Source: Harmothoe impar (Eukaryota; Annelida; Polychaeta; Phyllodocida; Polynoidae). Taken from it: a stretch of DNA of 64,000 bases. Below, piece after piece: positions 1 through 11,545 of the stretch. The stretch covers positions 3,534,001-3,598,000 of the forward strand of contig OX381710.1 in assembly GCA_947462335.1 (NCBI GenBank), given 5' to 3'. The stretch's first letter is position 1. Each line of letters opens with the position of its first letter. Below the pieces are notes generated by a model. That model was given only the letters and a program-made list of their open reading frames with translations. It did no database searches and had not been told where the DNA came from. A program made the position numbers and the translations under genes.

Positions 1-414
1 ACTCTCTTCTGCCTCCCTTTTCCATCTTCACCTCTCTTCTCATGGCAGTCTACTCTCACAATCATTTCTATTTGATAACTTTGTAAAATGACATGAAAAC
101 TGTTGTGCTATATTGTAAATTATTTGTGTGCTTATATTGGCCACCATCGAATCAACATTATTGAAGGGGACCAAATCAAACCCAATATGAACAATTATAT
201 TACTTGAACAAGATCTGAGCAAATGCCTAACCTTACCACTTAGCAGACAATCAGTACTTGATTGTCTACATTACTGTGCTAAGTAATAAGAATGTTGCAG
301 AGTATTTTTGGCATTTTAGGTTGATACACTCCTGAAGGGTGGTATGATGCACCAGGTCAGCATTGCACTATCACTCATTGGTGCATCAGTGTGAAATTTA
401 AAGGTGAAAGATTT
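1..414. other. No gene seen
   Basis: AT-rich sequence with a short pyrimidine-rich start. Only a short, chance-like reading frame is present, and I see no conserved domain, RNA gene or clear repeat. Confidence 0.6.
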
Positions 415-1084
415 ATGCATCAACAGTATGCTGCTCTCAAATGGTTAAAGCTGATATGTAAAGTAACACAACGTGGCAGATTAGTAGGCTTATCATTGCC
501 TGTGAGGGTACGTGGATACAAGCATCCAAGATATACAGTGACATATAATACTTTTACCTGTACAGTAGAGAATGTCAAGGACAAACTTACATGAAAGATA
601 TTTTATAAGTCTCATAGAATTCATCAGTGACTCTGTGACAAAACATGTTTTTCAAGAAGATATTACCTTGACTGTCTTTGAGTCACCTTTTTCCTGACCT
701 AGTGCTGACAAGTCCCAGATGCCCCTCACTGCCTCAACATTCAACATACAGGCCTTCAGTTCTGATGATATAAATTACTGCCATCTTCTTACAAAATCTT
801 TCTTATTTTCATCTCCATTGCTCTTCACTTTTATCTCCCCTTGCCCTGGCCTTGTCACCTTGTATCTGTAGATTAATACGCTGTGTGATGCGTCCCAGGT
901 GAGGCTATTGTTGTAGACGCTGACGTGCGCGGAGGAATACAAAGTGCATGGTGCCTAGTCCAGGGTTAATGCTGACCAGATCAGGGCAGCGGGGATTGGG
1001 AGGGGTATGGGGGTGAGACAGGATGGGAGGCCAAGTCTTGTTTCACATCCACCAGGGGTGCCACAAGGGGGTCTGCTACTATGT
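415..1084. repeat. Tandem duplication, copy A
   Basis: This segment starts at ATGCATCAACAGTATGCTGC and is repeated about 695 bases downstream with moderate divergence. It includes a stretch around 860-1060 with CACCTTGTATCTGTAG, CAGGGTTAATGCTGACCAGAT and CATCCACCAGG, all of which recur in copy B. The short ORFs in both copies differ, which argues against coding. Confidence 0.75.
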
Positions 1085-1109
1085 ACCTGATGCTAAAGTT
1101 TGAGCCTTG

Positions 1110-1744
1110 ATGCATCAACAGTATGCTGCTCTCTAATAGTTAAAGCTGATATGTAAAGTAATACATCGTGACATATCAGTAGGCTAATCAGTGTCTGTGA
1201 GGGTGCATGGATACAACCATCCTTGATGTAACGTGACATATGATACTGGTTATCTGTACAATACACAATGTCGAGGACAAATTAAAATGACAGATTCCCA
1301 GCATTCTTCCATGTTTCTGTGACATAACATGTTTTTCAAGCAGATATTACCTTGACTGTTTTTGAGTCACCTATTTCCTGACCTGTTGCTGACAAGTCCG
1401 AGACGTCTCTCAATCCCTTAACATACAACATACAGGCCTACAGTTCTGATGATATGAAATCTTTTATATTTTTATCTCCATTGCTCCTTAGTTTTATCTC
1501 CCCTTGCCCTGGCCTTGTCAGGTTGTATCTGCAGATTAATACGCTGTGTGATGCATCCCCGGCAAGACACGGATGTGCGTTGAGGAATACAAAGTGCACG
1601 GTGCCTAGTCCAGGGTTAATGCTGACCAGATGAGGGCAGCGGGGGATGGACAGGGGTAGGGGGGGGAGGGCAGGAGAAGAGGCAGAGTCTTGTTTCACAT
1701 CCACCAGGCGCATCACAAAGCCTGGAGGACTGTTAGTACACAAC
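1110..1744. repeat. Tandem duplication, copy B
   Basis: Second copy of the segment at 415-1084, with many substitutions and small indels, so the duplication is old. The 101-aa minus-strand frame here is not kept open in copy A. Confidence 0.75.
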
Positions 1745-2177
1745 TGATGCCATCATGGTATATACACGGTTTCTGTCAGTTTTTGTGCAGATACTCAAGT
1801 TAGCCATGTTTCATTTTAATGCAGTGTAGAGGACTGTATCAAAATGATGCTAAGCAGTAAAAACTGATCTCAAATAAGGACATGTCCTGTTTAAATGCAG
1901 GTTGAAGGTAATAATGAAATATATAAGTGCAGGGGCATTAATACAGACAGATGCAGTATACAATACCTTGGATTATTAATTTACTGCATTAAATTTGAAG
2001 GTAGTATGCCCCGGTCACTGCTGCCTCACTGCCTGCCCAAATCTGTGCCTTGATGCAGGACATTTCCTCAGTATGGTACATGGATGTAGCACTCGTAACA
2101 CTTATTGCTGGCACTGCTTTGATGCATCACAGTGACAAATGAATACGATTGATTAGGTAGCATAGTGTTCTTAAAGT
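1745..2177. other. No gene seen
   Basis: AT-rich stretch without a supported gene or recognisable repeat. Confidence 0.5.
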
Positions 2178-2342
2178 ATTAACTCTTCAAGGACTGCATG
2201 TTGCTAAATGATGAGATTTGTCTTCATAATGCACCAATGCAGCCATCGTGAGTTATTCACTGCATTTGTGCATTATGGCAACCCTTCAGGAGTGTATTAA
2301 TCCAGTATGCTTGGATGCATGATACCATCATTAAAGTGTTAA
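2178..2342. mobile_element. Hairpin MITE, TTAACCCTTTAA family (degenerate)
   Basis: Starts with TTAACTCTTCAAGGACTGC and ends with ATTAAAGTGTTAAC. It holds the family's inner stem-loop: AATGCACCAATGCAGC pairs with ACTGCATTTGTGCATTA. It is shorter than full copies such as 4651-4893, so part of the interior is lost. Confidence 0.6.
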
Positions 2343-2658
2343 CAGTGTGGAGCCTTGACAGGTATACCCCTGGGAATAGGCCTGGGTAGAGGCTGGGGGA
2401 AGAGGCTACTACAGCCATGGATGGGGATGGAGGGGTGAGCTGGTAATGATGGTTGGGATTAGTGGCAGCAGCATAGCAGCATGCTGGGGGTAGGGTGTGG
2501 GTGTGGGCAGGTAAGGTGACAGGATAGCTGACACACCAAGGTGTGGGGACGGGTAAGGGTGGAGGGCATCTAGGGATAGGCAACTAGAGAAGGTTAGCAT
2601 TGCAAGAGAGCTGGTGAGTAGGTGAGGGATGATTATAGAGAGGATGTAGGGGGTATGT
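2343..2658. other. No gene seen (purine-biased)
   Basis: G/A-rich plus strand (GGGGTGAGCTGG, GGGTAGGGTGTGGG). Proline-rich minus-strand frames arise from this bias and are not supported as genes. Confidence 0.5.
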
Positions 2659-2766
2659 CCCAGTGGGCACAATATCCAGTACAATGTTGAATCTACATTG
2701 AATTAACATTGAATCGACATTGACAACCATTTTTCAATGTTGATTCAATGTCCTGTGCCCACTGGG
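2659..2766. mobile_element. CCCAGTGGGCAC hairpin MITE, 108 bp
   Basis: Perfect 12-bp terminal inverted repeats CCCAGTGGGCAC / GTGCCCACTGGG, with an interior of CAATGTTGATTCAATG-type inverted repeats that can fold into one hairpin. The left flank ends in GT and the right flank begins with GT, consistent with a 2-bp target duplication. Related copies lie at 33613-35884 (interrupted) and 58092-58210. Confidence 0.8.
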
Positions 2767-4650
2767 GTAGGGTATAGAAAACAAGGGACATGAATAATAC
2801 AGTGAGTAACAGATATATACACAGAGCACATTTTTACCAGCTTAGACCTAGACAAAGACATGACTGTTTAAGTTTTATTAATATTTTATTCATTTAATTT
2901 TGAATTAAAACCACATTCTAATTCATTAGATTACTTATATAATGAGGCAAACAGAAGTAGGGTTGATTGGTGCTAGATGCATGCAGCTCCTTCTCTGTGT
3001 GGCCACTCAAAGTGGCAGTTATTTCTCACAGGTACTTACCTATTGCCACCTTGTGTAATACCTCCTTCCCAACCATTCCCTCCCACACATGTCCTCTACC
3101 CACTTAGCAGCCTTAGAACAGCTCAGCAGTAACTCAGGAGCAGCTCACGCTATTAAAACTACATTTAAGGAGTTAAGGAGGCCGCGGGGACTGTACGCAA
3201 TGTCCACTCCCCGGTTAATGACTACCTATGGACTCTTCCCAATCCAACAACCGCCTTCAGACTTCTTAAAGACACTCCTACCTAATACAACCCTCTGCCA
3301 GACTTCCAGACTTCCCTTACCGAATATACCTGCTTAGTGTGATAGAATTTACTTGTCAACTAAGGCTATATAAGCTGTTAGGTTCTTATATATTATGTAG
3401 ACTCACATATTCTAAGTTCACCTACAAATCCAGTCCAAAAAGAGATGTATTTACAAATCTAGGGCTTGTTTTATGATATTAAATGATGTACAACTCATCT
3501 ATATGTTTACCAACATATCCAAGACATGTTCTGTTATTCAACATAGGTAATCTACCTTTTCGCTACGTTGTAGAAGGTTCAGTGTCACTGGGTATGCTCT
3601 GCTCTAAGCTGAGGCTGCTGCTCTTGTCTTCGTACCAAGCCAAAGCTCATGAATCTGCAATCAAGAAGGACTATCCAAATTGTTTCATGTAGTAGTTTTA
3701 TTACACAAGAGATCTGAATTTTGAAACTTCATTTTATATATTAATACATCACTCATCTCATCTCATTATTATTAGTAGACAACTACTGTGCACTATGTAA
3801 GTTATTGTTTACAACCGCAGATACAGCATATGACTAGATTTACAAATACATGTCATACTGTATTTTTATGATATAATTGTACATAATGTTCTCATCAGGG
3901 GTGCCAGCGGAGGGATGGCAATGCGCAAATATGCTGGTTATTAATGCATTTCATATTTCCATCATACTTTGAATGTATTATTAGATCTAATAAAAAATTT
4001 AAAAAAATGCCCGTCGATTCCTGCTAGGTCAGGGAGATGAGTTTCTCATAAAAATATACCTCTGACACACAGACGAGTCAGCAGTTCCTCCTAAGCACCC
4101 CCCTTCCCCCCCCCCTCCTCCACCTACGCACACACTCACCCTACACCCGACTCCTTTAGGTCGACAGCAGGACGGCCTCGGAAATTACAGCCCCTGTCTT
4201 CTCGTGGACCCCGTGAGAATCAATCACCGCGGGTCTAATAGGGGGCACGGGCAGCGAGGAGACGGGAGAGGGGGGGGATAGGGTAGGGGGAGGACTATGT
4301 AGACAGGTAGGTAATGAGAGGTAGGTATTAATATGGCTCACCAAATTGTCTCACCAAATTGATACAAGTAGAAATTTCATGGCCAGCAACCATCTTTGAC
4401 TGGCTGACATTTATGACTGGATAGCCTGGGTCGATGTTAAAGTATAAAAATGCTAAACAATTTTACGGTGCATGACTTTTTAAGACTTGGTTTAATCATT
4501 TCCATGATTAAGTAGAGGGATGTCTGTACATCAATATTACAGTCCTTACTGCCTTTACTGCTCCACATCCCCTAGTGAAACACATTGGGGTATATCACTG
4601 TTACTGTTACTGTTTTTTAATTTCATGTTATTAAGGCCAGCAATGTACTT
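2767..4650. other. No gene seen
   Basis: Long stretch with no supported gene. Short frames near 3089-3337 and 3483-3692 have no recognisable domains and ordinary non-coding composition. Contains a C-run near 4099-4123 and a purine-rich patch around 4255-4325. Confidence 0.5.
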
Positions 4651-4893
4651 TAACCCTTTAAGGACGGATGTCGCTAAAAGATGACATTTGTCGTTAATGC
4701 ACCGATGCAGCCCTGGTGAGTAACTTGGCGGTGCTGCATTTGTGTATCATGATGACCCTCAGGGAGCATCTCAACATCATAAGGTCGGCATGATGCTTGA
4801 ATGCAGCCCTGGCAGGTTACTCGCCAGGGCTGCATTCATGCATCTATCGAGAGCATGATTCATTAAGGCATCATGTCATGTTTAAAGGGTTAA
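4651..4893. mobile_element. Hairpin MITE, TTAACCCTTTAA family (near full length)
   Basis: Bounded by TAACCCTTTAAGGACGG and TTTAAAGGGTTAA. It contains two stem-loops: one pairs ATGCACCGATGCAGC with GCTGCATTTGTGTATCAT, the other ATGCTTGAATGCAGCCCTGG with CCAGGGCTGCATTCATGCAT. CCC ends inside TTAA resemble piggyBac-type termini; that assignment is inference, since no transposase is in the window. Confidence 0.75.
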
Positions 4894-5168
4894 TGCATCA
4901 TGATGCATGGATGCAGCATTAGCATTACATTTTATGCAACAGGCTATTAAGCAGCTAAAGAGTAAGCATGATACACCAACACCAATACATTGGTCCGACA
5001 TGACAACAAATGTACATGAAGTGTTGAGGCACGTTATCTATGAATGGTTATTGCCCATATTCCTCGGTAGTGTACCACTCTTTTGGAGATTGATGCAAGG
5101 TATCCGTCAATCTTGCACACATCTGAGACAAAGAAGACAGCCATAAAACAGACCTAGGTGAAAACACT

Positions 5169-5402
5169 TTATCCCTTTAAGTATGGGATGATACTTGAAT
5201 GCACGATACCCTTGGTAGAATGCAGCCCTGGTGAGTAACTCGCCGGTGCTGCATTTAAGCATCATATCGACCCTATAGAGTTGAGACACTCCCAAACAGT
5301 TGACATGATGCACCAATGCAGCCCTGGTGAGTTGCTGGGGTGCATTTGTGCATCATGATGACAAATGTCATGTTTTAGCGACATCTGTCCTTAAAGGGTT
5401 AA
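5169..5402. mobile_element. Hairpin MITE, TTAACCCTTTAA family (inverted copy)
   Basis: Same family as 4651-4893 in the opposite orientation. It begins near TTATCCCTTTAAG and ends TGTCCTTAAAGGGTTAA, with TTTTAGCGACAT next to the right end as in other copies. Confidence 0.7.
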
Positions 5403-5601
5403 AGGCAGCATGGTGAGTTAATGCACTGTGTGTTTCATCTGCACGTTCCATAACTGCAGCCCTAGTGAGAAACTGGCCAGGGCCATAGCTGTACCCAGTG
5501 CATGACACCTTAATCAGGAGTGAATCAGTTCCTTATGGTCAGCTCAGTGCATGGATGCAGCCCTGGGGAGAAACTGGCTATGACTGCATGACATAATACA
5601 T
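5403..5601. repeat. Degenerate hairpin-MITE fragments
   Basis: Carries broken pieces of the same family (ATAACTGCAGCCCTAGTGAG, ATGGATGCAGCCCTGGGGAG) without recognisable ends. Confidence 0.45.
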
Positions 5602-5816
5602 TAACTCTTTAAGGACGGCATAATGCATTAATGCATGATGGCTTTGTCATCATTATGCATGAATGCAGCTCTGGTGAGTAACTCACCAGTGCTGTATTTA
5701 AGCATCATGCCGAGCCTATAGGGTTGAGACACTCCAGAAAGGTTGGCATGATGCACCAATGTTACTCGCCAGGCTGCATAATATGATATTTAATCTTTTA
5801 GCGACATAAGGGTTAA
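5602..5816. mobile_element. Hairpin MITE, TTAACCCTTTAA family
   Basis: Runs from TTAACTCTTTAAGGACGGC to AGCGACATAAGGGTTAA with both inner stem-loops recognisable, though the second is shortened. Confidence 0.65.
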
Positions 5817-8209
5817 AGCCCTATATGGTCTTACAGGTACAGACAGTGTGAGGTACTGTCTTACATTAACACTTTTTGCCACATTTTTCCTGAAGCGAGA
5901 TCAGCCCACAATGAGAAGACGTGAGATAAGGCACTGCATGTTTTGTGTCTTTGTGTAAGAAGAGTTACTTAATGAGGTGACTCCTGCTCTGTAAGAAACA
6001 TCCCTTATATTGTTACTGCCCAACCTCTAAGACAGTCTCAAAAACATCATATTATTCCGCGGCCTGGAAAAAATGTTTAAAAACCCAGTACTTTTTGAAT
6101 GAGGCATTGGTTTTTGATGCTTTTCATTGCATTATCCTTTGGAAGTTTCTCATGTGGCTAGTGTTTATGTCTGCTCGGCTGACCTTATGGTGGCTAATGG
6201 TGATGGATATCACTCACAGATTGGTTTATTCAGATCATACAGAAAAATCTACGGCATTAGGTCATGGGCTCATGGGACCCCCCACCACTTAACTGAATAC
6301 AAATTTTCTTCACCCTAGGCATCCTAGAACAAGATTCAAGATGTTAACATTGAATAGCTTGGAATGTGCCACCGGTTTGGGTTCGTTATCCATGGGCAGA
6401 TCATAACAATTTTCGGCCCATGGCCTACATATATGGAGGCAAATGACTGCCACTATTTTGGTGGAACATGGAGTGCTTCTCGGCACATCAAAATAGATTA
6501 AGGAAAAAAATTAACAACATAAGCCCAGTAAAAAACATTACACAATCTTATGACGTTTCTATAGCCCCCTTTTGTTGAGGAAAAACGATTATATAACGAG
6601 ACAACAATCAAGTAGGGGTAGTGTATATAATATCCCCCTGCTTCAATGTACTATCGTCACCCATCTTCCATCTATGGTTTATAGACCTCGAGCCAGATTG
6701 CCTGTTTTTACTCTATTGAATTCCCCTTGAAATTTGAAGTGAAACCTAAAAACTCCTTAAGACCAGTCTCCTGCTTCTATGATCTGCTCCTGATCTTCAT
6801 AAAGCAGAATGAACCTACCCATCCTTGTACTGAGGGCCATATGTGAGAGAGCAATGCTTCCTTGGTATGTTTTAACATGCTAGAAATATATCAAGGTTGA
6901 TCTATCATGGGCTGAAGTCTGATATATCAGGGTAAAGAGGGCACATCTCTGTTTGAGGCTATATAATGCATCTTACGTATGTGTCAACTGTTTATACATG
7001 ATATCTTTAGGACGGGTGATTTATATATATGTATATTTTTACTTCTTCGATAAGTTGCCAAAGATATCTGACTATTATTCATTTTGAACTTTATTTCCCT
7101 CAGGTTTTGGACTGTTTCTTGGTCTTTACAAATTTGGGTACACCCAAATCCATTAATTAATACATAATATCGCTTATTAATGTTGTATTACCCGTAGTCC
7201 CTAAACTCCAGTATATTGATGTAAGTAGAGATACTTTGAAATTAGTATGTGTGTGAAGAGTACTAATCATGTTAATGAGTATGGCTGGAGGCTACTCTAG
7301 TTCCAATAAAAAAGGTAAAACCCTTATAAAAGTTAGCCTTGTATTCCTTGAGCATTGGTCTAGACTATTGTCATTTTGTCTTCATTATTTAATTTTTTCA
7401 TTGTCTGTACAAACTGTGCTGAGATATTATATCCCTGTACTCAATAACGACGAAATGGTTACCCGTTTTTGTACAACTCAATGTACCTGTTGGATAGCCA
7501 TGGGAGATTAACTGGAAGAGGATAAACGAAAGAGGAGGTAAAACACATATAAAACAGTAATCATATAGCAAGGCAATTTCAGGAAATGAAAAAGGCTAAT
7601 CATTTTGCCAAGGTATAACTATAAACTGATACACTTTTTCCTCAATAACTAATAACTTTAAAAGACGGACAGATAGGCCCTGGTAATAAAGTAGACTTGT
7701 ATCTATTGACTGTTTCATCTAACAACCCTGTCTTGGTGGAGGAGGTATTTCCCTTAACATTAGATATATAGATCTGAGAGATTCATATGAGAATCTTCCA
7801 TATTAGGCTACTGACTGTTGTTTCTGCGATATTGCACGGTAGAGAGTGGCCATCATTCAACGGCAACATCACACTGACATCTTTTAAGTTTGAGTCTGCC
7901 AGGACTGGCCTACCACATCTCTAAGTTTGATTAAAGATTATTTAACCATAAGAAAATTTATTCATTTTAAAATTACCAAGTGCAAAGTTCCAAAGAGTTG
8001 TAAATCCAGCTGTGTATAAGGGCCCATTTAGAGTTTAGAAAAAATTGATGTACTCTCAACGCGTTCACAGGAGACTCTGATGAACGGCGGGAAATCCTGT
8101 GAGTATACCCCCTCCCCTGGTGAGACGGGGAGGAACTACTATAGTGTGTTCCCAACAATATAGCCCTATATTACCTACGTCAATATAGGTCCCATATTGA
8201 CTCCGTACT
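5817..8209. other. No gene seen
   Basis: About 2.4 kb of AT-rich DNA. Several frames of 60-80 codons exist but overlap each other or lack recognisable domains; I see no gene or clear repeat. Confidence 0.5.
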
Positions 8210-8414
8210 TGTTGACAAAGATGACATATGTCATCAGTATGCACCTATGCAGTTCTAGTGAGTAACTTGCCGGTGCTGCATTGGTGCATGATGCTGACCT
8301 TTAAGGAGTATCTCAACCCTGTAGGAGGTACAAGTATGTTACTCGCCAATGCTGCATTCATGCACCATGACGACCAATGGCATGATGTATGCATTACAAC
8401 ATCTTTAAAGGGTC
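8210..8414. mobile_element. Hairpin MITE, TTAACCCTTTAA family (5' end eroded)
   Basis: Contains both stem-loops (CAGTTCTAGTGAGTAACTTG with GGTGCTGCATTGGTGCAT, then ACTCGCCAATGCTGCATTCA) and ends in CTTTAAAGGGTCAAT. The left terminal motif is not recognisable. Confidence 0.55.
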
Positions 8415-8456
8415 AATGTGTCTCTACTATTGAATACACAGAGAAGAATATGGTAT

Positions 8457-9582
8457 AACCGTAAAACCTTGTGTTAACCCAGTAAACACAACTACGTTTT
8501 TCCGACATAAATTTACGTTCATTTAGGCTATGAACTACGTAAGTGTAGTAGGTTTATGAACGTCAAAACATTAAGGTTTATTTAAGTTTAGAAACGTTTA
8601 TGTTTGATTTTTGTTTATCTACCTCATCCAGACGTAGATAAACGTAGTAGATCTACGTTTTTCTACCTTATTCAGACATAGACATATGGCAAAATGACAC
8701 ATATCACATGATGTATCAGATAACTACCTTTTATCTGGATTTAATACGGAGATTCAGGCATAGACCTGTGTCATTTACATTCACAAATGTGTTTAATCTC
8801 ACTATACTATAATAGAAAATCTCTTTTCCTATCATATCCTTTCCCAGGTAAGTTAGATTAGTTTTGGCCTCATTGAGGCTTTGTATTTCTCTCTTTACCA
8901 CTGATGTGGTGTTCACTCAAAAAAGAGACTCAAAACACATATCATATGCTATTCCATTATCTCCAAATCTTTATAGATAAATATTTATTTAATTTGCAGC
9001 TAATTTGCATGACATAAGTTTCATAATCATTAAGAGTTTAGTGTTTAAAGGGGTACATTTGCTGAGGTGCCATCTGATTCTCTCCAAACTTGATAGTGCT
9101 CCCATCTAGTGGGACACTGGGGAGCTATAAACCCAATTGAGAATGAGAAACTATGTATTTTAACGTATATCTACGTAGATTAACTACGTTTATTTATGTT
9201 TGCATGAGGTAGAAAAACGTAAATCAGACATAAACGTTTGTTGAAAGTGAATAAACCTTAAAGTTTTGACGTTCATAAACCTTGCAAAAAGTCGAATTTC
9301 AAACCGTTGGTAGGAAAATTACCTAGAGAAACCTCTGAGCTACGTTGGAATTACGTAGGGTGTTTACTGGGAAGCCATGGCTAGTGCACTAGTCAGTTAG
9401 CCAGTGCAGCTTATATGATTGTCCAAAAGTCTGGATGTGACATATATGCGAGTTTTTGCTGTTATGATACAATCAGTACTAAATGTCAACATGATCAGAT
9501 CACTGGTGTGGCTTATAGCATCGGCCCAAAGTCATGGTGCAGCTTATACACGAGTTAGGCTCATACGCGAGGTTTTACGGTA
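8457..9582. mobile_element. ACCGTAAAACC MITE split by a nested insertion
   Basis: The outer element begins AACCGTAAAACCTTGTG and ends GCGAGGTTTTACGGTA. Without the inserted segment 8477-9372 it is about 230 bp, which matches the uninterrupted relative at 29396-29623 (228 bp). That length agreement is good evidence for a real nested insertion. Confidence 0.7.
8477..9372. mobile_element. CCCAGTAAACAC foldback element, about 896 bp
   Basis: Termini are CCCAGTAAACAC and GTGTTTACTGGG. The arms are long and imperfectly complementary: GGTTTATGAACGTCAAAAC on the left pairs with GTTTTGACGTTCATAAACC on the right, and ACGTTTTTCTACCT with AGGTAGAAAAACGT. AA flanks both ends, consistent with a 2-bp duplication. 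No ORF of note lies inside. Confidence 0.75.
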
Positions 9583-10045
9583 ATCTATATCTGCCTGTTT
9601 ACAAAAGAAACAAACCAATTCACCTTTCCTGCGGATACCTGATCTTTGTTGGGTAACACTGATAAATTAAATGTAGGATGAAAAAGAAAAGATGGGGAAG
9701 ACAACACTTAACTGGGGATTGTGTAGCTGAAAACTTTGATGAAATGACATTTATAAAAGGTTGTACATAATACAAACCTCATGTTTTGTACCATCAACGA
9801 AACTTTCCAAAACAAACCAGAAAACCATTAAGATGTGGTTGTATTAGAGGTGTCTTTTTTTACAAAACTTTATTATAACACTGCCGTTGGGGCTAGAGTG
9901 ACTATGTGATGTCAAGTGTATTGAGTTTGGAAATGCCTTATTTGAGGTGTCCAGATGCACGGCTAAATTCATACTCACATGGAAAGATGGTGACCGCACA
10001 AATCAACAGGGTACATTGACACCATTAAGCAGTGGCTTTCTACAT
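9583..10045. other. No gene seen
   Basis: AT-rich sequence with no supported gene, RNA or repeat. Confidence 0.5.
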
Positions 10046-10118
10046 GCTGCTGTGTAGTATAGTTAGTAAGGCTTTCGCCTTTTCATATGTCAGTGGTCCG
10101 GGTTCGATTCCTGCAAGG
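10046..10118 (+). repeat. tRNA-derived SINE head
   Basis: Shows pol III promoter-like elements: an A-box-like TAGTATAGTTAGTAAGG near 10055 and a perfect B-box GGTTCGATTCC at 10101-10111. The anticodon arm does not fold convincingly and the acceptor ends do not pair, so this is better read as the tRNA-derived head of a SINE than as a working tRNA gene. Confidence 0.5.
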
Positions 10119-10285
10119 CGTTTTTATTTTTCCTAAAAATAGGATAGGTAAGCTAGCCAATGAGCTAGGTGACCTAGCCAATGAGATTGGTGGCCCAGTC
10201 AATGAAATAGCTGATCTAGCTGATAGGCTCATCGACTGGAAGTGCCGATGGTGTCAAGGAGTTATGAATTGGTCCTTAGTTTAAC
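10119..10285 (+). repeat. Short degenerate tandem repeat after the tRNA-like head
   Basis: Three or four imperfect units around TAGCCAATGAG / TAGCTGATAGG. It may be the body of the SINE. The 65-aa frame across it is repeat-driven. Confidence 0.45.
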
Positions 10286-10380
10286 ACTTAATTATTCATT
10301 ATACCACGGATATCCAGTTCAGGCACTCAAAAATTGGATAACTAGCATGCATGAGCAGTGGATAACCGTACTCCTATGAC

Positions 10381-10386
10381 ATCACA
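10381..10386. repeat. Target-site duplication, left (ATCACA)
   Basis: ATCACA lies immediately left of the left TIR and is repeated exactly at 20043-20048 right of the right TIR. A 6-bp duplication is the known hallmark of Polinton/Maverick integration. Confidence 0.92.
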
Positions 10387-10807
10387 AGTAGTATAGTATG
10401 TATCGGAACGGGACTATAGTTAACTACTGTTTATTACTCAATCGATATGCAGCCAATCAGAGGCCGCCATTTGGTCACGTGACCCGTTGCCATGGTAACG
10501 TGACCTACTTAGGGCTCTCAGCCAATCAGAAGCCAGCATTCTGTGTGACCTACTGACCTACTTAGAAGCTCTCAGCCAATCAGAGGCCGGCATTCTGGTA
10601 ACCATGGTAACGTGACCTACTTACGTCACGTGACCTACTTAGGCTCAGCCAATCAGAAGCCGTCATTCTGGTAACTAGGGTAACGTGACCTACTTAGGGT
10701 TTTGTTTGTAAACAACACCACGTGGCTCTCTTGTTTGTAAACAACACCACGTGACACGTGACTGTTTGTAAACAAACAACTTATATATAGAAAATAAACA
10801 CAACAAG
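10387..10807. repeat. Left terminal inverted repeat (421 bp)
   Basis: Matches the reverse complement of 19603-20042 almost base for base. By eye there are about six substitutions or single-base indels plus one insertion of about 19 bp in the right copy. Inside are four imperfect units that begin CAGCCAATCAGA and run into GTAACGTGACCTACTTA, then three TGTTTGTAAACAA palindromes and a TATATATA near the inner end. Confidence 0.93.
10451..10790. promoter_or_regulatory. Regulatory-motif array inside the left TIR
   Basis: Four CCAAT boxes (GCCAATCAG), five CACGTG E-boxes, several TGACCT (AGGTCA) half-sites and three TGTTTGTAAACAA forkhead-like palindromes are seen. One ATGGCGGC core on the minus strand (YY1-like) lies beside the first CCAAT box. 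TATATATA at 10782-10789 could serve as a TATA box. The right TIR has the mirror arrangement. These are known binding-site shapes for NF-Y, bHLH-ZIP, nuclear receptor, FOX and YY1 proteins; their use here is inference. Confidence 0.6.
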
Positions 10808-10894
10808 TTCCATGTTATGTTAAAATTATATTTTCAAAAAAAAGCACATCTGTTACAGCGTCTATGTGTAACTACGCGCGTTCTCATTCAAACA

Positions 10895-11518
10895 CTATAA
10901 CACTATCATACCGTAGCAGCAGGTAGGACTGGAAGAAAAGCAAGCGCACGAGCAGAAGCGACGACACCATTTGCACCATCCGGCCGTCGCGTTGGTAGCC
11001 CTACTACTCGTCGCGCGTTCAACTGGAGGTTTAAGAGTGACAAATGACGATTCTTTGTCGACGCGACTGCTAACATCAGCAGCATCAGCAGCATCGGCAG
11101 CATCGGCAGCAGCAGCGGCAGCAGCCTCGGCAGCAGCGGTAGCAGCAGCAGCAGCAGCGGTAGCAGCAGTAGCGTGAGCATTAGCAACAACAGCAGCAGC
11201 GACAGTAGCAAGGGCGGCAGAGCGGGCACTAGCAGCGTTATCAGCGGCGACATCGGCAGCCGCAACAGCATCAGCAGCAGCAGCGTCGGCATCGGTGGCA
11301 TGAGTAGCTGCATCGGCGGCAGCAACAGCAGCAGTCACAGCCGCAGCGGCAACAACAACAACGTCATCACAACCAGCGTCACTAACAGCCGCAGTAAATG
11401 CAGCAGTAGCACGCTGAGCAGCACTAGCAGCAGCAGTAGCAGAGGCTACAGCATCAGCTTCACATTCGCGCGCCGCTTCGTCATTCCGCTTCATGTCACG
11501 GTAGCAACTTTCCATCAT
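10895..11518 (-). CDS. Alanine-rich hypothetical protein (207 aa)
   Basis: I do not recognise this protein. The minus-strand frame starts at the tandem ATGATG at 11513-11518, about 110 bases downstream of a minus-strand TATATAAG, and stays open to 10895. After a charged N-terminus (YRDMKRNDEAARE) it is mostly alanine with spaced Asp, Thr and Val, the composition of a long alanine helix. The last 50 residues are Cys-, Arg- and Ser-containing (WCKWCRRFC). It lies between the left TIR and the rest of the element and is transcribed away from the other genes. GCN triplet repeats also keep both plus-strand frames open, so an open frame alone is weak evidence. The strand choice rests on the TATA box and the non-repetitive ends. 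Confidence 0.38.
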   Translation of the reverse strand: MMESCYRDMKRNDEAARECEADAVASATAAASAAQRATAAFTAAVSDAGCDDVVVVAAAAVTAAVAAADAATHATDADAAAADAVAAADVAADNAASARSAALATVAAAVVANAHATAATAAAAAATAAAEAAAAAAADAADAADAADVSSRVDKESSFVTLKPPVERATSSRATNATAGWCKWCRRFCSCACFSSSPTCCYGMIVL

Positions 11519-11545
11519 GGGGATCTGCAAATTGAGGCGCGGTGC

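Noticed and set aside
10046..10118. Functional tRNA gene
   Set aside because: The B-box is perfect, but the acceptor stem and anticodon arm do not pair; a SINE head is more likely.
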